Source: Chthoniobacterales bacterium | GTDB lineage: Bacteria; Verrucomicrobiota; Verrucomicrobiia; Chthoniobacterales; UBA10450 | Length of the DNA stretch: 64,000 nt | Direction of reading: 5' to 3' | NCBI GenBank assembly: GCA_025935755.1 | Contig: JAICUQ010000001.1 | Location: 1-64,000, forward strand | Shown here: one piece after another, positions 61,325-64,000 of the stretch | How the letters are laid out: each line of letters begins with the position of its first letter | How positions within the stretch are numbered: the stretch's first letter is position 1 | The notes under the pieces: generated by a model | What the model was told of the DNA's origin: nothing | What the model saw: the letters and a program-made list of their open reading frames with translations, nothing else | Database searches by the model: none | Translations under genes and position numbers: made by a program

Positions 61325-62794
61325 ATGACTATGGAAGGACTTCGTCTTGTACCCCTAAGCGCATACCACATCGATTGCCGGACCCTTGAGGTGGAGCCAG
61401 GCGCATCTTTGGAAGAGATAAAACAGGCTTACCGCGATCAGACAAAGGTGTGGCACCCGGATCGATTCACGAATGACCTCAGGCTACAGAAGAAAGCTGA
61501 GGAAAAAATCAAACAAATCAGTCTGGCTTATCGTCGACTTTGCGGGCTGTCGCCATATGAGCAGCAGGCGCCCCGTCCCGCTGTACTCCGCTCTTCGTCG
61601 GATTGGGCGATCGCTTTCTTCGCTCTCGGTCGGGCGCTTAGGAACACCTTGACCGTTATCTTAAAGCCATTCGTCTGGTTGATACGAACAGCAGCCGCGA
61701 TCTGCAACGGTATCTTTCAGTGGTGCTGTCGTGAGAGAAAATCGCTGGCGATCGCTACGAGCGCGTTCGTCCTCGGATTCGGTTTCGGTGTATGGTTTTT
61801 GCCGCGGGACTCTGAGACTTGGATGAAAGTTACCAGTCTGTTCCAGGGCAACATTGAAAAGAATGGAACTGCGCAGGTGGTAGGCGAGGCTGCGGCTGCG
61901 GCTCCGACCGCCTCTCCTAACACGGCAGTAACTGCTACCCCTTCGCCGCAGGTAGAGGCATCACTGCCCCCGTGGTCGTTTGGCGCGAACTCAGACCTGA
62001 CAATAGATTTGGCATCGCAAAATGTTTTCGTCACGCCGGCCTTCGGGCGCAGCGAACAGGAGCTGACAGGGGAGGTGTCGTCACCGTTCGAGAGCGCTCA
62101 CACGCAAGATGGGCAGCAAAGCGTTGGAGAAGATTATGCTGAACGAATGGGACACGGTAGTTACATACCTATCTCATTCGTATCGCAGGAAAGTACTTTA
62201 TATTTTGCGTTGGCGTACAACGACATTGAACACGAACAACAGACCAACGCCGACCAGCCAGAGGTACTCCCGTGGTCCAGAAAGATTCATGTCCAGCCGC
62301 ATAGCATCGTTACGAGGCAGCAACCGGACGAGAATACAGAAGCAAACCATGCGCATCCAGCCGTAACGGAATCACCGCACGCCGCTACCCGCTGGACAGG
62401 TGTTACCTCCGTTGCGCGTTCCGGAGTTACACTGGAGAAAGAGTTGGACGAGAGCAAAAGGCCCGCGAACCATGTTTCTATCAAACCACTGCAAGTCCAT
62501 CGCGTCCCTTCTGAAGGCCCAACCACGGCCGTTGCCAAACCAGTTACCACCTATGCACCGCGCCCCGAATATCCAGAGGAAGCCCGTTCCCGGCGCATTG
62601 CAGGCAGTGGAGTTTGCGTCGTGTCGGTTGATCCTCTTACTGGCAGGGTTCGCGACACTTCAATGGCGGAGAGCACAGGAAGTTTGCTCTTGGATAAGTC
62701 AGTTCTCAGGACACTTCGTACCTGGAAATTCAAACCAGGAACAGTGTCGGAGGTCAGCGTCCCCGTTGAGTTCACAAGAGACGAAGAACGATAA
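61325..62794 (+). CDS. J-domain membrane protein with TonB C-terminal domain
   Basis: A 489-residue fusion. Residues 16-75 form a DnaJ-like J domain with HPD at 44-46 (KVWHPDRF), which stimulates Hsp70 ATPase. A single membrane helix lies at 141-159 (LAIATSAFVLGFGFGVWFL). A long disordered periplasmic linker follows (Ala/Thr/Pro-rich), and the last ~90 residues form a TonB-like C-terminal domain (YAPRPEYPEEARSRRIAGSG, VDPLTGRVRDTSMAESTGS, LRTLRTWKFKPGTVSEVSVP). Topology: J domain inside, TonB domain outside. It could couple cytoplasmic DnaK to an envelope complex; the pairing is inferred only. ATG at 61325 preceded by no strong Shine-Dalgarno. Confidence 0.85.
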   Translation: MTMEGLRLVPLSAYHIDCRTLEVEPGASLEEIKQAYRDQTKVWHPDRFTNDLRLQKKAEEKIKQISLAYRRLCGLSPYEQQAPRPAVLRSSSDWAIAFFALGRALRNTLTVILKPFVWLIRTAAAICNGIFQWCCRERKSLAIATSAFVLGFGFGVWFLPRDSETWMKVTSLFQGNIEKNGTAQVVGEAAAAAPTASPNTAVTATPSPQVEASLPPWSFGANSDLTIDLASQNVFVTPAFGRSEQELTGEVSSPFESAHTQDGQQSVGEDYAERMGHGSYIPISFVSQESTLYFALAYNDIEHEQQTNADQPEVLPWSRKIHVQPHSIVTRQQPDENTEANHAHPAVTESPHAATRWTGVTSVARSGVTLEKELDESKRPANHVSIKPLQVHRVPSEGPTTAVAKPVTTYAPRPEYPEEARSRRIAGSGVCVVSVDPLTGRVRDTSMAESTGSLLLDKSVLRTLRTWKFKPGTVSEVSVPVEFTRDEER

Positions 62795-62843
62795 GTCGGT
62801 TCCCTCGCTTAAGCATTGTAACGTGCGCGTTGGCAGCAGTTTT

Positions 62844-64000
62844 TCACACATTCGGACGCACCACGGACCTGCGATACATCAGCAACCCCACCAATCCGAG
62901 CACTAGGAGGAACACAGTGGAACCGGCGTCGGGAACGGAAACATTGCCTGCCGCTACAGTGAGAAGGGCATAGGTGGGAAAATAACTAATCTCCCAATGC
63001 TCGGCCAGGTCATCGATGTTGCGGTTACGCATCAACAATGTCCCGTTCACAGCGCCTGCAGTTAAAAACGTAAACGAGTCGCCAACGCCTGGGACAAAGC
63101 CGTTCAGAAGCACGACGCTGAGTTGCCCACCCAGATTAGCAGTGCCAAGCACGTTCAAAGCACCGAACTCATGGGTGTTCGCAATCTGGATCATGAGCGT
63201 GGCGTAGTTCGCTTGCGTGAAACTGCTGACCGTCAATGTGCCTGTCGGACTGCCTGGGCTGACGGTACCCTGATTGCTAAGAGTACCATGGATTGTCCCT
63301 GTGCCAGTAAGCGTGCCCTGACGGTTTACCAGTGTGTTGCTTGTAGTAGAGCCATCCACCTGTAGCACACCACGATTGACCTTTGTGTCGCCAGTGTACG
63401 TGCTGTTACCAGACAGAATGAGCGTTCCGGTACCGACCTTTGTCAATGAGCCGCGCATGCCCTGAATTGTGCCGGCAAAAGTGGTGCTAAGGTTATTGGT
63501 GCCAACGGTCAAATTGTTGGCTCCTAGCTCAACGGAAGCACTTTCATCCCCCGCTAATGAGCCGATCGTGACGCCCGGAGCGTTGTGACCACTAATGTCA
63601 AGCGTGCTAGCGACCTCTTCAGCAAAGTCGAAAAAAAGTCCAATGGCCGCTATACCGCCCTTCGAAGAGCCGGAAAAAATTATATCTACTCCGGCGCCGC
63701 TGATATCGGCATTACCAGCAGTCGAAAAATCGGAAAACTGGATGAGGTTCGGGAAACCTAACGTGGGTCCGACGACGATAATCGCGTTATCTGCACTGGA
63801 GTGATCCAGGAAACTTACCACGCTAAACTCTCCGAGGCGTATGGTGGCAGCACCAGCCGTGGAATTGTCGTGAAAACTTACGAATTCGCCCACCGCATTG
63901 GTGGTGTCGATCTGCGCGCTACCCGCAGTGGAGTTGTCGAAAAAATTTACGGCGTCTTCGCCAGCGAAGGGAAGGATAAGCGCATTACCTGCAGTCGAGT
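62844..64000 (-). CDS. Secreted autotransporter-like beta-repeat protein with VPDSG-CTERM-like tail (5' end beyond window)
   Basis: The frame remains open to the window edge, so at least 385 residues of the C-terminal part are here. Upstream repeats of about 23-24 residues read FxDxSTAGxAxI (NFFDNSTAGSAQI, SFHDNSTAGAATI, QFSDFSTAGNADI). Then come autotransporter-associated beta strands (GSLTKVGTGTLILSGNSTYT, GDTKVNRGVLQVDGS) and a passenger-like end. The C-terminus VPDAGSTVFLLVLGLVGLL with MYRR is a variant of the VPDSG-CTERM exosortase sorting signal of Verrucomicrobiota (Ala for Ser in the motif), predicting membrane insertion, cleavage and surface display. Exosortase is not in the window. 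Confidence 0.88.
   Translation of the reverse strand, partial: STAGNALILPFAGEDAVNFFDNSTAGSAQIDTTNAVGEFVSFHDNSTAGAATIRLGEFSVVSFLDHSSADNAIIVVGPTLGFPNLIQFSDFSTAGNADISGAGVDIIFSGSSKGGIAAIGLFFDFAEEVASTLDISGHNAPGVTIGSLAGDESASVELGANNLTVGTNNLSTTFAGTIQGMRGSLTKVGTGTLILSGNSTYTGDTKVNRGVLQVDGSTTSNTLVNRQGTLTGTGTIHGTLSNQGTVSPGSPTGTLTVSSFTQANYATLMIQIANTHEFGALNVLGTANLGGQLSVVLLNGFVPGVGDSFTFLTAGAVNGTLLMRNRNIDDLAEHWEISYFPTYALLTVAAGNVSVPDAGSTVFLLVLGLVGLLMYRRSVVRPNV

Overview
The window looks like chromosomal DNA from a member of the Verrucomicrobiota, probably a soil type close to the Chthoniobacterales/Spartobacteria. The taxonomic pointers are a cell-surface repeat protein ending in a VPDSG-CTERM-like sorting tail (a signal known from this phylum), a UBact-type ubiquitin-like protein with proteasome subunits (known from several Gram-negative phyla including this one), BamA/Skp for a Gram-negative outer membrane, futalosine-pathway menaquinone synthesis, and intergenic regions full of short palindromic repeats. 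No rRNA, tRNA, CRISPR array or intact insertion sequence was found.

Layout. 0-15 kb: secreted beta-propeller, ligA, a sugar kinase-MurQ fusion, small membrane proteins, an HtrA protease divergent from an ankyrin-L,D-transpeptidase, a CPBP protease, a run of small stand-alone genes and a Kir-type K+ channel. 15-22 kb: membrane proteins, an EIIA-Ntr-like protein, a Tat-exported class V aminotransferase homologue, and a two-gene operon of caspase-like proteases. 22-29.5 kb: two large secreted, distantly thaumatin-like paralogues, each followed by a small secreted gene; their 3' ends are nearly identical and one small gene is broken. 29.5-44.5 kb: metabolic and repair genes (MBL hydrolase, SDR, a two-polypeptide IcmF-like acyl-CoA mutase, DUF72, fpg, a uracil-DNA glycosylase, mqnC, a flavin oxidase, sodC) plus the wreck of a tcmP/DUF5131 pair. 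44.5-51 kb: envelope cluster (NfeD protease, bamA, skp, a DUF3108 protein). 50.8-54.2 kb, minus strand: UBact-prcB-prcA followed closely by an N-acetylmuramoyl-L-alanine amidase and a peptidoglycan-binding protein. 54.3-64 kb: LysM and GYF proteins, an MsbA-like exporter, folB, NUDIX, tatC, prepilin peptidase, a J-domain/TonB-C fusion, and the sorted surface protein that runs off the right edge.

How genes fit together. Translational coupling is visible where stop and start overlap: UBact/prcB (TAATG), prcB/prcA (ATGA) and the 155-aa membrane protein/SDR pair (ATGA). The proteasome genes lack the unfoldase (ARC/Mpa) and the ligase/deamidase (PafA/Dop) in this window, so these would have to lie elsewhere. 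UBact ends in Gln, which predicts a Dop-like deamidation step.

The points most worth a second look are the UBact-proteasome operon, the paired orthocaspases, the paralogue pair with homogenised tails, and a mobile palindromic element that sits in frame inside a flavin oxidase gene and also occurs intergenically in the window.
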